A stretch of DNA of 64,000 nucleotides from Trichaptum fuscoviolaceum. Lineage: Eukaryota; Basidiomycota; Agaricomycetes; Hymenochaetales; Trichaptaceae. Where the stretch lies: NCBI GenBank assembly GCA_910574455.1, contig CAJSYZ010000003.1, positions 2,356,001 to 2,420,000 on the forward strand. Direction: 5' to 3'. Under the pieces are notes generated by a model that was given only the letters and a program-made list of their open reading frames with translations, was not told the origin of the DNA and did not search any database. The first letter of the stretch is position 1, and each line of letters begins with the position of its first letter. The position numbers and the translations under genes are program-made. Below are positions 35,116-47,300 of the stretch, one piece after another.

Positions 35116-37573
35116 TTAGAGACCTCCGAACGCAATGAACTTCGTTTGCATATATTCCTGAATTCCATGACCTCCCTCACGACCTGTAATAGAGACGTCA
35201 ACTCGTCGCAGGTATGTTGAAGAATCACTGTACGTACCAAGTCCGCTCTCCTTCACGCCTCCGAATGGAATAACAGCCTGAGAGATCAGGCCCGTGTTTG
35301 TCCCAACCATACCCACCTCAAGAGCCTCTGCAACTCTCCATACCCTTCCGACGTCGCGAGAGTAGAAATACCCAGCAAGCCCATACTCCGTGTCGTTCGC
35401 GAGCTTCAGGACTTCTTCCTCTGTCTCAAATTTGATGAGCGCCGCGACTGGCCCGAAAGTCTCTTCATTTGAGAGCTGTACAGTGGGTGGCACATCGGAA
35501 AGCACGGTGGGGGCGAAGTAGGAGCCAGGCATGTCGAGACGCTTCCCTCCGATGAGAACCTGCGCGCCCTGAGACAGAGCATCAGAGACGTGTCGCTCGA
35601 CTTTCTCGATCGCGCGATCGTGAATGAGAGGACCGTGAGTTCTAAAGGACATTGAGATGATTGTTATTCTTAAAGGTGCTAACGCGCGTACGTGTCTTTG
35701 TCCAAACCGTTTCCAACCTTGAAAGTTGCAACTTTGGCCGCGAGTTTTGACGCAAAGTCGGCATATACGGAAGACTGAACATAAATTCTGTTCGCACAGA
35801 CGCAGGTCTGTCCACTACTGCGGAATTTGCAAGTAATAGCGCCTGTCGTGAAAAAAATATCAGCGAATTAATCGACAGTGGCCAGAAAATAAGCGAACCT
35901 TCAACGGCGGCATCGATATCGGCATCATCGAAAACAATAAAAGGTGAATTACCACCGGCTTCGAAAGAGACCCTGTGGTAAAGCAAGAACGACGGTCAGA
36001 CATCCAATTGCATTATTACTTGCTTATTATGCGAACTTCTTCATCGTGCTCGATGTCATAGCATATAGTTTCTTTGCAATTTGTGTTGAGCCTGTGAAGG
36101 TAACCTTGCGCACGTTGATATTCTCGCACAACTCCTTGCCGACATCGTTCACGTTTTTTTGTGTTGTGACAACATTGATAACACCATCAGGGAACCCTGC
36201 GCGACGAGCCAGCTAAAATATGCATACGTTTCTAGATTATAAGAAGACAATGGTGCAGAGACTTACTTCGACTAAGGCGAGAGCTGAAAACGGCGTCTCG
36301 GGAGGAGGCTTGATGACCGAGGTGCAGCCAGCAGCTAGGGCAGGACCGAGTTTTCGGGTAATCTAAGAAGGCAGAGTTCTGTCAATGTATGGCGAGAGGA
36401 AAACCACACCCTAATTACCATCGCGGATGGGAAATTCCAAGGCGTGAGGATAGCACTATCTTATACTTTAGCCGTTGGAGTCTCGGAACGATATAGCTAT
36501 CACTGCATACCAAACGCCTGAGAAAGTAACGTGAGGATACAGCCTTTCTGCCCAAATTATCTACACTCACCAACAGGTTGCACAATCGTGACATTTCGTA
36601 GATTGGTAAAGGCCGAAGGTATGGTTTCTGCGTGAAGTTTCGTTACTGTCACGATGCGTTGAGCTATAGCACCCGTACAGACCTCCATATGTGCGAACAG
36701 CCTCCTCGGCTACGAGAGCAATCATTGTTAGAGACCGGGGGAAATAGCTCGTATACCACGCGCACCAAACCACTAGAAGAAGTCCATCAGTGACTCATAT
36801 ACGATACGCACAGACGCTGCTCAAGTCGTACCTCGATAAATGATGAGCTGTATGCAATTTCTCCCTTAACCCCACATTAGTGTCGGGGTATAACAGCCTG
36901 CTGCTCAGAATAAGCGCTCACTTTCGCTTCCGTCAAAGTTTTTCCATTCTCTAGAGTCTAAGCGCAATCATTGAGCTCTTGCTACATCGGACAAAGCCAC
37001 TGCACATACGATAATTCTCGCAAGATCTTCAGAATGCTCTTGCATGAGAGCATAAAGTTTCATCAATAAATCATGACGTTGCTATTAACCAATTAGCATT
37101 AATCTCTTTTGGAATTCGATTACATGCACCTTAGCAGTCGTTTTACTCCATGTTTTGAAAGCTTTGTGCGCTGCATCGATAGCTTCCTTGGTCTCCTGCA
37201 AGCCCATCTCAGGGATTGATCCGATATCCTCATTTGTAGCTGGATCTGTTCACCTATAAGTAAATCGCCGTAAATTGTAGTTTCGAACGAACTTTGGACT
37301 GTGATGGTGCCTCCATCCTTAGCATCAAGCCACTTTCCATTAATGAATCCTTGAGTTTTGATGAGGCTATCATCCTTCAACTGGAACTGTAATTTCAAGT
37401 GGTGAGAGCAACCCATTAAACGTCGCACAAACTTGACGTACGGATGAAAATGTTGTGCTAGCCATTCTGTAAGATGTCAAGAAAAGGGCGAGTTTACCAG
37501 ATCGTTGTGGTCGACAATGAAGAGGAGGGCGAGTGCACGACGCTGCCCTGACGCTTGGGAGTCTGATGACCAT
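35116..37573 (-). CDS. UGA2: Succinate-semialdehyde dehydrogenase (NAD(P)+)
   Basis: About 17 exons join in frame into an aldehyde dehydrogenase of SSADH type. Landmarks: [12 protein letters not shown] near the N-terminus, [11 protein letters not shown] (cofactor strand), [11 protein letters not shown] (Rossmann), [20 protein letters not shown] (general-base Glu), [10 protein letters not shown] (catalytic Cys), [11 protein letters not shown] and the C-terminal [11 protein letters not shown] then REGGHG. The enzyme oxidises succinate semialdehyde to succinate in the GABA shunt. Two exons are only 7 nt (36767-36761, encoding Trp-Phe; 36527-36521, around Gly-Val-Cys). Two in-frame starts exist: the ATG at 37573 adds 36 Arg-rich, acid-free residues resembling a mitochondrial presequence, while the ATG at 37465 gives a form without it. 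I annotate the longer form; either may be used. Confidence 0.85.
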
Positions 37574-37974
37574 GGTTGAGGAGAACGGGTACCCGCATTC
37601 CCTGTGAAGCGGTAGAACGCAGAGCCATGGCCCAACGTCATTTGAATCTGAATATCAGGGACGCCACGTGCCAGCATCAGGGAAACTACTTTCTGCTTAC
37701 GGCGACTGACGCGTCCTGATTTGGCTGGCACCTGTCTGAAGGGTCGCTACTTCGTCTGAAAATACACTGATTGCCTTAACTCACTGAAATAAAGAGTGTT
37801 TCAGGATGCAAGCCATCTCTCAGTACATCAGAATGCAAGTCAGGATTTCAGTGCTCAAGTAACATGGGACTTGGAAAATTTTTACGATTTTTGTTACATC
37901 TAAACTTGAATTAGGAAACCAGTTGAGAAAACTTGAAGTGCGGCAATGCCAATTGCCTCTTCCTCCACCATCCA
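37574..37974. other. Spacer
   Basis: Contains the upstream region of the SSADH gene and AT-rich sequence just before the alpha-glucan synthase relic. No gene was seen. Confidence 0.35.
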
Positions 37975-40862
37975 TGTTCAAATTAGACGGAAATCAAACT
38001 GGGCTTGTGGACTGCCTTGCGTGCGGAGAGATTCCTAACGCGTCGGACGGAATCATCGACATCATTGTGAACAACCCGCCTTCGCAGGACGGCACTTCGT
38101 TCACGAATGCACGCGACCATCTCCTTGTGCGCAAGGGCTCCGCGCGCAATCCTATGATCTTCCCCTCTGCGGACTACGACAACGATGCGTTCGGCTTGGA
38201 CTCGGGTTCTGGGAAGTACACGTTCACGCACCAGGCGCTGGGCGCAGATATGTTCAGGTTCTTGTGGAATTATGGTCAAAACTGGACGACGTGGACGGCG
38301 TATGAGGATGTGACGAGCATAGATAAAAGCTTGTTTGACAATGATGAGAATTGGTGGGCGGGCGAGCATATTATTGTGCAATGTAAGTGCTCTTACTCTT
38401 ATACTAGTATGTGCTGTGATCTGCTAATCAATTTTGCAATAGGCTGGTCTGCTATTGCTGCATCATCCTATACTGTTGTACATGCGGACAGGAACTATGC
38501 TCATCAGTGCCGTGTTCCTCAGTTCCTTGCTCGTGGTCCGTTCAATACCTGGGGTTTCCACAGAGGAGTGAGCTTCCAGATGGACAATACCGCCGACGGA
38601 CGCTGGGAGCTCGAAATTATGAGTACATGGCCGACGTACCTACAGCTCAACGTTTTTGGCTTCGATGACTACTTCTACGGTGACACGGACGGCAACGGCG
38701 TCATGACCGCCTCCCGCCCAACTTGGCTGCGCCCAACTACTTGAACGTCAGTGCTCCGCCGCACCCGCATCTCGCGTTGTACGCTGGTCGTAGATGACGC
38801 GACGATGCGGTGGAGCCTCGAGCCGCGTGGGGAGAGCACTGTGGGCGCTATCATGTACGCGCTGCTCCTGTCGATCCCGGTTGTCACTGGTACATTGGCA
38901 GTGGCGATCTTCATGTGGAGCTTCTACGGGATCAAGTACAACCAGTGGGGTCTCACGGAAAAGAAGCCGGATCATTCGCACAATTTCCCCGTCATTGGCT
39001 CGCTGGGCTCGAAGTCTGCGCAAGACCTGCATGTGGCGCCGATGTCGGAGAAACACTCGAGCCATGGACACGCGCATACAGGCGACATCATTGGCTGGCC
39101 GGAAGACAAGAATAAGCGGAGGACCATGCTCATTGCGACTTTGGAGTACGAGATCATATTGGAAGTTGAAGGTCAAGATCGGTGGTCTTGGTGTGATTTG
39201 ATGGGCAAGGCAATGTCGGATATCGACCTGATTTAGGTTGTACCAAAGGTTAAAGACATTGAGTACCCTGCTGGCGAACCTGCAGAACCTATCGAAGTCA
39301 TTATCTTCGGCGACCCGTACCTTATCGAGGTTGAGACGCATGTCCTCGACAACATCACGTACATCGTCCTCGACTTGCCTGTCTTCCGCGCACAAACAAA
39401 GGCGGACCCGTATCATGCGCGCATGACGATATCAGCTCAGCTATCTTCTACTCGACATGGAACCAGGCTATCGCAGCAACCGTTAGGTGCTACCCGCAGA
39501 TTGATATCTACCACATTAATGACTACCACAGTGCGCTCGCACCTATCTATCTGCTCCCGAAGGTCCTCCCCATCTGTCTGTCTCTCCACAATGCGGAGCT
39601 CCAGGGGTTGTGGCCACTCCGCACGAAGGAGGAGATGAAGGAAGTGTGCTCGGTGTTCAATATCAGCAAGGAGCACGTTCGTTCAGTTCGGAAACACGTT
39701 CAACTTGCTCCACGCCGCAGCATCCTTCATCAATGTGCACCAGAAATCGATCGGTGTCGCTGGTGTCTCTGACAGTATGGTAAACGGTCGTGGGCGCGTT
39801 ACCCGGCGCTTTGGACACTCAAGCATGTCGACTCGCTCCCGAATCCGGACCCAACGGTTATTGCTGCTTTGGACGAACAGCCTGTTCAAATCAAGGACAT
39901 TCAGATTGATGAGGAAGCAGAGGCGAAATGTACGGAGTTCAAGCAGCAGGCTCAGGAGTGGGCTGGTATTGCACAGGATCCTTAGGCAGATCTATTCGTG
40001 TTCATTGGTTGTTGGTTGAAGCAAAAGGGTGTAGATCTTATTGCAGACATGATGCCTTCGCTGTAAGTTATTTCTTAATCCTATTTTGCTAAGTAAATGA
40101 ATGTTTGCTCATTTATTAATGCCAGACTGGAAAAACACCCTTCGATTCAGTTGAATTGTGTCGGGCCTGTCATTGACTTGTATGGACGTTTCGCTGCGGA
40201 GAAGCTTGCTCGTCTCATGGAGATGTACCCGAACCGAGTGTACTCAAAGCCAGAGTTCACTACTTCGCCTCCATACGGTGGTCTCGGTCTCATGCCTGGT
40301 TGGGTAAGTTTGCATTCGTTTTTTCTAATGTTTTGCAATCTGACTTTGAACACAGTGGTTCCCTGTCGAATCGAGTTCAACAGCACACATGTTGTCCCAG
40401 CTTACGAAAACAATAAAAATGGCGCTTAAGTCTACGGAAGAAGAACATGCTATCTTGCGTGCTCGTTCGGCTGTTCAGCGTTTCCCGGTTGTTGAATGGC
40501 GTCAGCGCATGGGAGACTTCCACAAGCGTAGCATTAACTTTACTAGTCGTCAGATCGCTGGCTCTTTAGCATGGAGACCTTCTGATGGTGAAGCTGAACA
40601 TCGGGAAGAACCGACGCAACCCAACTGGGATACCCGAAGCACATACGACAGCCCACACAACTCGATCACTGGATCTCCTGGAGCTTGGAGCCATTCGACA
40701 CTCGTGCCTCTGGAGCAGCATCTGCTCCCTCCTCGCACTTTGAAATTAGAAAGGCGTGGTTCAGCAAGCTCTGATGTATCCGAAGGCGAGGACTACTTTG
40801 CGCGCGCGGAATGCGAGTACGGAAGGTTATTGCGAAGCCTGACGGGGACAAGCTGGCTCTGA
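37975..40862 (+). pseudogene. ags1: Alpha-1,3-glucan synthase (Ags1/Mok1) relic
   Basis: Conserved Ags1 blocks follow one another in changing frames. They are the region before the GT5 domain (GQNWTTWTAYEDVTSID), the membrane span with MYALLLSIPVVTGTLAVAIF and FYGIKYNQWG, then [71 protein letters not shown] and VVEWRQRMGDFHKRS. A 1-nt loss near 38700 and further indels or stops near 38790, 39237, 39680 and 39984 break the frame. About 35 residues, including the conserved DEPFGLVAVEFG active-site block, are missing between SPPY and GGLGLMPGW (near 40276). The N-terminal amylase domain and the C-terminal multi-span transporter region are absent. An intact relative would make cell-wall alpha-1,3-glucan; this copy cannot. 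Confidence 0.85.
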
Positions 40863-41339
40863 CACTGGACTATATAATAAAATAATATAATGCATCAGAG
40901 CAGACAAATCTGCCACTGACATAGTACTACTATTGGAGGAAAAATAGTTGCTGCACCGCTTGGGTAAAATATGTAGCTTGTGATTACTTAACGCCCAGAG
41001 GTGTTCGGGTATCGCCAGCAAAAAGCTGGCCCGTCCGGGCGTTATATTGAATTGTCTTGAAAACTTTGAAGTGTCTTGAAAAAGCACTAATAGTGGTGTT
41101 GAAAACTATTTAATCCATTGGGTTGCTCACAGCAGACAGACACCATTGGCGACATCTTCCAAACCACTTTGATACCTCAGACTACGGTGATCATTCGGGA
41201 AAAAAAAGCAATTCAATAATAAATTTTAATCATGAATCTCCTGGCAACTTTGAAAGACAAGAGCATGTGCACAACAATTTACTCGATAACTCAAGCACAT
41301 TTGGTCAAACCTGCTACTGGTGGGCCTCAGCCTACTAGA
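40863..41339. other. Spacer with a short nested hairpin
   Basis: Lies between the glucan synthase relic and the stop of the exonuclease gene. At about 40989-41043 AACGCCC and GGGCGTT enclose the perfect hairpin GCCAGCAAAAAGCTGGC. It could mark an RNA 3'-end structure or a small repeat. No gene was found. Confidence 0.35.
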
Positions 41340-44300
41340 TCAAGCCTCGAAGTTCTTGATGTACTTATCCGGTAAGGGTGGGTGGCTTTGGCTCAGGGCC
41401 AAAGCTACAGCAAACGTGCTGTGAACATCAATGGCAGCATCTAGTATTCCAGTACAGCAGATCATGCAAGTGAGAACTGTCAGGAATCGCCACGGATTTA
41501 CTTATTGTTTTCTTTTATTTTCCGTTTACTTATGATTTACTGATGTTTTTATTTACTTTCGATTCCTGACATCGTACGAGACACTCGTACGGTCTCGTAC
41601 GGTCAGCGGTACGCGCTCGGTACGAAGCCCGTACGGCGCGTACACCTTTGCATCTGTCTGCACACGGGATTATTGTTTCTTTTCATTCTATTCACTAACG
41701 GACACCTTTTGGTGCGCTTGGGTTCAAACCCGGCGCGCCAGCGATGCTTATTCATCTTTCTATTTGTATTTCAAATTCGGATCGGACCACGGGTCCGTAC
41801 GGACGGTGGCTTGGAGGAACTGTATAGTTCCTCCTGCGCTTGCCAAAAGCGCCCGTCCGCCTGAGAAGCACTCCACTTTTGGCCTCTTGTCAAGTGCTTC
41901 CCAGGTGACGTTATATTTGTGCTTCTGATGTGTAGAATAGCTTAATTGACTTGTCAAGTGCTTCCCAGAGTGTGGAACCGCTTCGCATAGCCGCTGATCG
42001 TCCGATTTACGTTGTCCGAGGTCCTGAGAACGCATAGAACCACTCTGTGTCGTAACATTAGGCCAAAAGTCTTTTTTTCTCACTACCTCGCGTGAAAAAA
42101 CTCGTACCGTTCGAACCATTCTGCCGACGCTCGCTGCGCTCGAACGCCCGTACGATGCAGAACGCTACACCGCCTGTTCCTGCGCCCGGAGGCCCTCCTG
42201 GAGCGCCCCCCGTCGCACCCGTGCAGGCACCCGTACCCCCACAAACCCCAACTATGGATGAGGCGACTCAGGCTATGCTGAACCAGTATATGGCCCCCTG
42301 GAGGGAGCAGATTGATCAGTTGCTTCAGCAGAATGCATACTTGAAGGGAGCGCTCGAAACGCGCGTCGCCGAACCGCGCGGTACGAAGGGTCCGAAGATT
42401 CCACCCCCAGGCTTGTTTTACGGCCCCAAGGGCGATGCCGCGGACAAGGACAAGCTTTCGTACGAAGCTTGGTCCGGTCAGGTGCGGAACTACATCTCTA
42501 TGCGCCCGCACGAGTTCCCGGACGAGCGTACGAAGTGCCAGTTCGCTGCGACTTACCTTCGAGGCCCTGCAGATGAGTGGGTGCGTCCCTACATGGACTC
42601 GATCCACAAGGGCGAGCCGGTCGCCATTTTCGACAAGTTGGACACTTTCTTGGAGTCTCTGGCTGCTGGATATGGTGAAGCTGATGCTGTTGCTGCTGCT
42701 GAGAACGAAATTATGGCTCTCAGGCAGACTGGAACCGTGGCTGAGTATGCTGCTCGCTACAGGGCTCTCAAGGTCAAGACCAAGTGGGTTGCTGATGATA
42801 AACCATGGATTGCTTGGTTCCGGTACGGACTTTCGAACCGTTTTCGTACGGACCTGACGCTCAAGAAGATGCCTGAGGACTTTGATGGGTATGTGAAGGC
42901 GTGTTGTGTCTACGATGATGAGCTGCGAGCCATCCGTGCCACAACTCGTACCAACCCCATCCCTCAGCGCACTGGAACTGCTTTCCAGACGCGTCAGACG
43001 TCGAACTCGAACCAGCCTCGTACCGGCTCGAGCCACCGTGATCCGAACGCGATGGAGGTGGACCAGATCAGTAGGGAAGAGGCGCTGCGCAAGGGGTTAT
43101 GCTTCCACTGTGGCGAGAAAGGTCATATGTCCGCCAAGTGCCCCAAGCGCCACGCGTCTAATACCTCGAACCGTACGAATGTCAGTACGGCCTCGACACC
43201 CCAGGTACCGGCCCCAGCTCCCACTGCTTCGATCTCTGACGTCTCGGACGAGACCCCCCTCGTACCGAGCGGTACGACCGAACGCCCAATCTCTGTTTCT
43301 GATGCTGCCAAAGTCCTTATGGCGCACCTCTCGAAGGAATCGGGTTTCAACTAGGGTCTCAGCGCATCGTCGCGCCGCTCGAGACCCATAACCGATTCTC
43401 TTGTTTAGAAAATGATGTCCCAGTCCCTTCTATGTCTACTAGTATACAGTCAATAGACAAGAAGTTGCGCCGGTTCATTCGTTTTCCTGTGAGAGTCAGC
43501 GATGGCAGAAAGATTTTAAGGATGAGAGCCTTCTTAGACAGTGGGGCCTCATCGATATTTATTAACCGTACGGTTGTCGAACGGTTCGGGCTCTGTACGA
43601 GACCCTTGGTCCCTCGTACGCGGTTGTACAATGCCGACAACTCTTTGAACAATGTGGGCTGGCTCACAGATGAAGTGCCGATTAGTTTAACGGTCGGATC
43701 GCACACTGAGAACGTGACTGCAGTGGTGGCGGACATTGGGGACTATCCCCTGATTATTGGGGTCGACTGGCTGCGACTCCACAACCCAGAGATCGACTGG
43801 GCGAACGACCAGATGACCTTTACGCGCTGTGCGAAGGCCTGTCAGCCTCGTACGGACCGTACGGAGTTTCAGATGGAAGGTCCCCCGGGGTCAGACGCAG
43901 TGCGCACGGCTCGTACGGAGACCTCGAACCGCGCACGCCGCGCGAAGCCTCGGCCACCTCCTCGAACTCGAGTGACGGTAGCTGAGCTCGAGGACGAACC
44001 GTACGACTCGGGTGGTACGGACAAACAGGTTAGCGAAAGAGATAAGGTTCCGCCAGGCTTCCGGTATTCTGAGAAGTATTGGGATGTTTATCACGATTCT
44101 GAGGAATTCTTTGTCACGGATGACCCGGATTTCGCACAGCGGATCGCCGCTTCGTACACCTGGTCTCAGGCAATCGCTGAGAAGACTGCAGTGAAGGAAG
44201 GCGAGAAGTCGTTCGAAGAACTCGTACCGCCGCAGTACCGCGATTTCGCCAAAGTCTTCTCGAAGGACCGGGCAGAACGCCTCCCCACCCGTAAACCGTA

Positions 44301-47300
44301 TGACCATGCGATCGACCTCGTACCGGGTGCGGTACCTTCTTACAGTAAGATCTATCCCATGGCGCCGAACGAGCGTACGGCGCTGAAGGAATTCATCGAG
44401 GAGAACTTGAGGAAGGGGTACATTCGACCCTCCAAGTCTCCGGCTGCGGCTCCGGTCTTCTTTATCCAAGAAGAAGGACGGTTCGCTGCGCATGGTGGTA
44501 GATTATCGCAAGCTCAATGCGATGACTGTGAAGAACAGGTATCCACTGCCTCTCACCACTGAGCTAGTCGATGCCTTGAAGAAAGCAAAGGTGTTTACGA
44601 CCTTAGACCTTCGATCCGGGTACCACAACGTACGGATGAAGGAAGGAGACGAGTGGAAAGCGGCCTTTCGTACGCAGGAAGGCCACTTCGAACCGACGGT
44701 GATGACCTTCGGACTCACCAATGCTCCGGCGACGTTCCAGCACATGATGAACGACATCTTCAAAGATCTGAATGGGGTGATTGTGATCATCTATCTTGAC
44801 GATTTGCTGATTTTCTCGGAGAATGAGGAAGATCATGTCGAGCACGTTCGTACCGTACTCGAACGGCTCGAGAAGCACGACCTGTTTGTCAAGCCGGAGA
44901 AGTGTAAGTTCCACCAGTCTTCTGTGGAATACCTAGGCATGGTTATCGGAGCCGGTACGGTTTCGATGGACCCGGCCAAGGTCAGTGCAGTTCTGGAGTG
45001 GCCTACACCTGCAAAGGTCAAGGATATTCAAGCCTTCCTTGGCTTTGCTAACTTCTATCGCCGGTTTATCGAGGATTACTCCCGGATCGTACGGCCTATG
45101 ACCGAACTGCTTCGAAAGGACGTCCGGTTCGAGTGGGGTACGAGACAACAAGCCTCGTTCGACGAGTTGAAGCGTCAATTCACTCAAGCACCGGTACTGG
45201 CCATGCCTGACCTCGAGAAACCATTTATTCTTGAGTGTGACGCTTCTGACTTTGCGACAGGTGCAGTACTGTCGCAGGTCGGTACGGACGGTACGATTCA
45301 TCCGGTGGCTTTCTACTCGAAATCGCTAAATGATGCGGAGCGAAACTATGAGATCTATGATAAGGAGCTACTGGCTATCGTACGGTCGCTCGACGAGTGG
45401 AGACATTATCTCGAAGGGTCTCCACACAAGATCGACGTTGTCTCGGACCACAAGAACCTGCTCTACTTCTCTGAAGCTCGCAATCTCACTCGCAGACAAG
45501 CTCGCTGGAGTATTTTTCTCAGTCGGTTCGACTTCACGATCCGACATCGCCCTGGCCGGCTTGGGGGCAAGCCAGACGCGATGTCATGTCGTACCAACCT
45601 CGAACCAAATGGTCCGGACAACACGAACCGGACTCTGTTGGACAGAGACTTGTTTCGCCTGCACGCGATGCGTCGAGGCATGGTACGGCTCGAGGGGGAC
45701 ACGGTGTTGTTGCGAAGGATCCGGAGTTCGAAGAGTTGGGATGAGGAATTGGTAGAGGCGATCGAGGCACTGAAGGGGAAGGCCCCTGTGTCCTTGAAGA
45801 AGGAGTTGGAGGACTGGAACACGGAGGATGGACTGCTGCTGTACCGAGGGAAGGTCTATGTACCGAAGGACGAGGAAATTCGGCGAGATATTGTGAAATT
45901 ACATCATGATTCTCTGCCGGTGGGACACCCCGGACGGTGGAAGACGTACGAGCTGGTGAGTCGCAACTATTGGTGGCCAGGGATGTCTTCTTTTGTCGAG
46001 CGGTACGTGTCCGGGTGCGATACCTGTATGCGCACCAAGAATATTCCCCAAAGACCCGTCGGACCGCTCGAACCGAACGAGGTACCGTCCGGACCATGGC
46101 AGACCATATCCTGCGACTTTATCACGCAGCTGCCACCGTCTGAGGGTTTCGACGCGATCTTTGTGGTGGTTGACCGGCTCACCAAGCAGGCGCACTTCGT
46201 ACCAACGACGTCCGACGTCGACTCGACTCGTACGGCCGAACTGTTCGTGTCCGAGGTTTGGAAACACCATGGTACGCCTCGAAAAATCATCTCGGACCGC
46301 GGGCCACAGTTTGTATCACGCTTCATGAAGGAGTTCTTCAAGCGTCTTGGTATTAAAGGTGCTACTTCGACTTCTTTCCACCCTAGACTGACGGTCAGAC
46401 CGAACGAGTAAATCAGGAGCTCGAACAGTATCTTCGAGCCTTCACAGATGTTCGGCAGGAGAACTGGGCTCGGCTGCTGCCTATGGCCGAGTTTGCGCAC
46501 AACACTCGTGCGCATTCAGCCACTCGGACCTCGCCGTTCGCGCTGTTGTACGGGTACGACCCGGGTTCGCCATCGTACCGAGTACGGGTCTTTCGACCGT
46601 ACCAGCAGCTGATGACCGTCTAGACATGCTGAAGAAGGCTCAGGACGATGCCCAGGCCGCGTTGGAAGTTGCTGCGGATCGTATGAAGCGCTACTACGAC
46701 CAGCACCGTACGGACGTACCGGACATCGAACCAGGTGATCGTGTCTGGCTCGAGGCTCGCAATATAGCCTTGCCAGGTGCCAGGAAGCTAACCATCGTCG
46801 ACTCGGTCCGTACGAGGTCGTACGAAAGCTAAGTCCGCTAAACTATGAGCTGAAACTTCCAGCTTCGATGAAGGTGCACCCAGTCTTCCATGTCTCGCTC
46901 CTGACCAAGTACCAGTCGGACACGATCCCCGGACGCGTACAGAACCCTCCCGAGCCCGTACCAATCAATGGGGACATTGAGTACGAAGTTCAGGAGATAC
47001 TGAACTCGCGTCGTACGGGCCGTACGCAGAAACTTCAGTATTTGGTTCGATGGAAGGGTTACCAGTCGGACGAAGATACCTGGCTCGACGCGGCTAATAT
47101 GGAACACGCACAAGCTCGAATTCGTGCTTTCCATCGCAAATACCCATTGGCGGTACGGTGACCGTACGGATCGGTACGAACACGCACGCTGTTTAGCAGC
47201 GTCCTTGGAGGGGGGTAATGTCAGGAATCGCCACGGATTTACTTATTGTTTTCTTTTATTTTCCGTTTACTTATGATTTACTGATGTTTTTATTTACTTT

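Noticed and set aside
41720..41755. tRNA-like sequence in LTR 1 (GGGTTCAAACCC flanked by a short stem)
   Set aside because: Only a T-arm/B-box-like hairpin is present; no A box, anticodon arm or full cloverleaf.
42058..42080. tRNA primer binding site after LTR 1
   Set aside because: I see no TGG-type start matching a tRNA 3' end; the LTR-complementary 11-mer explains the site better.
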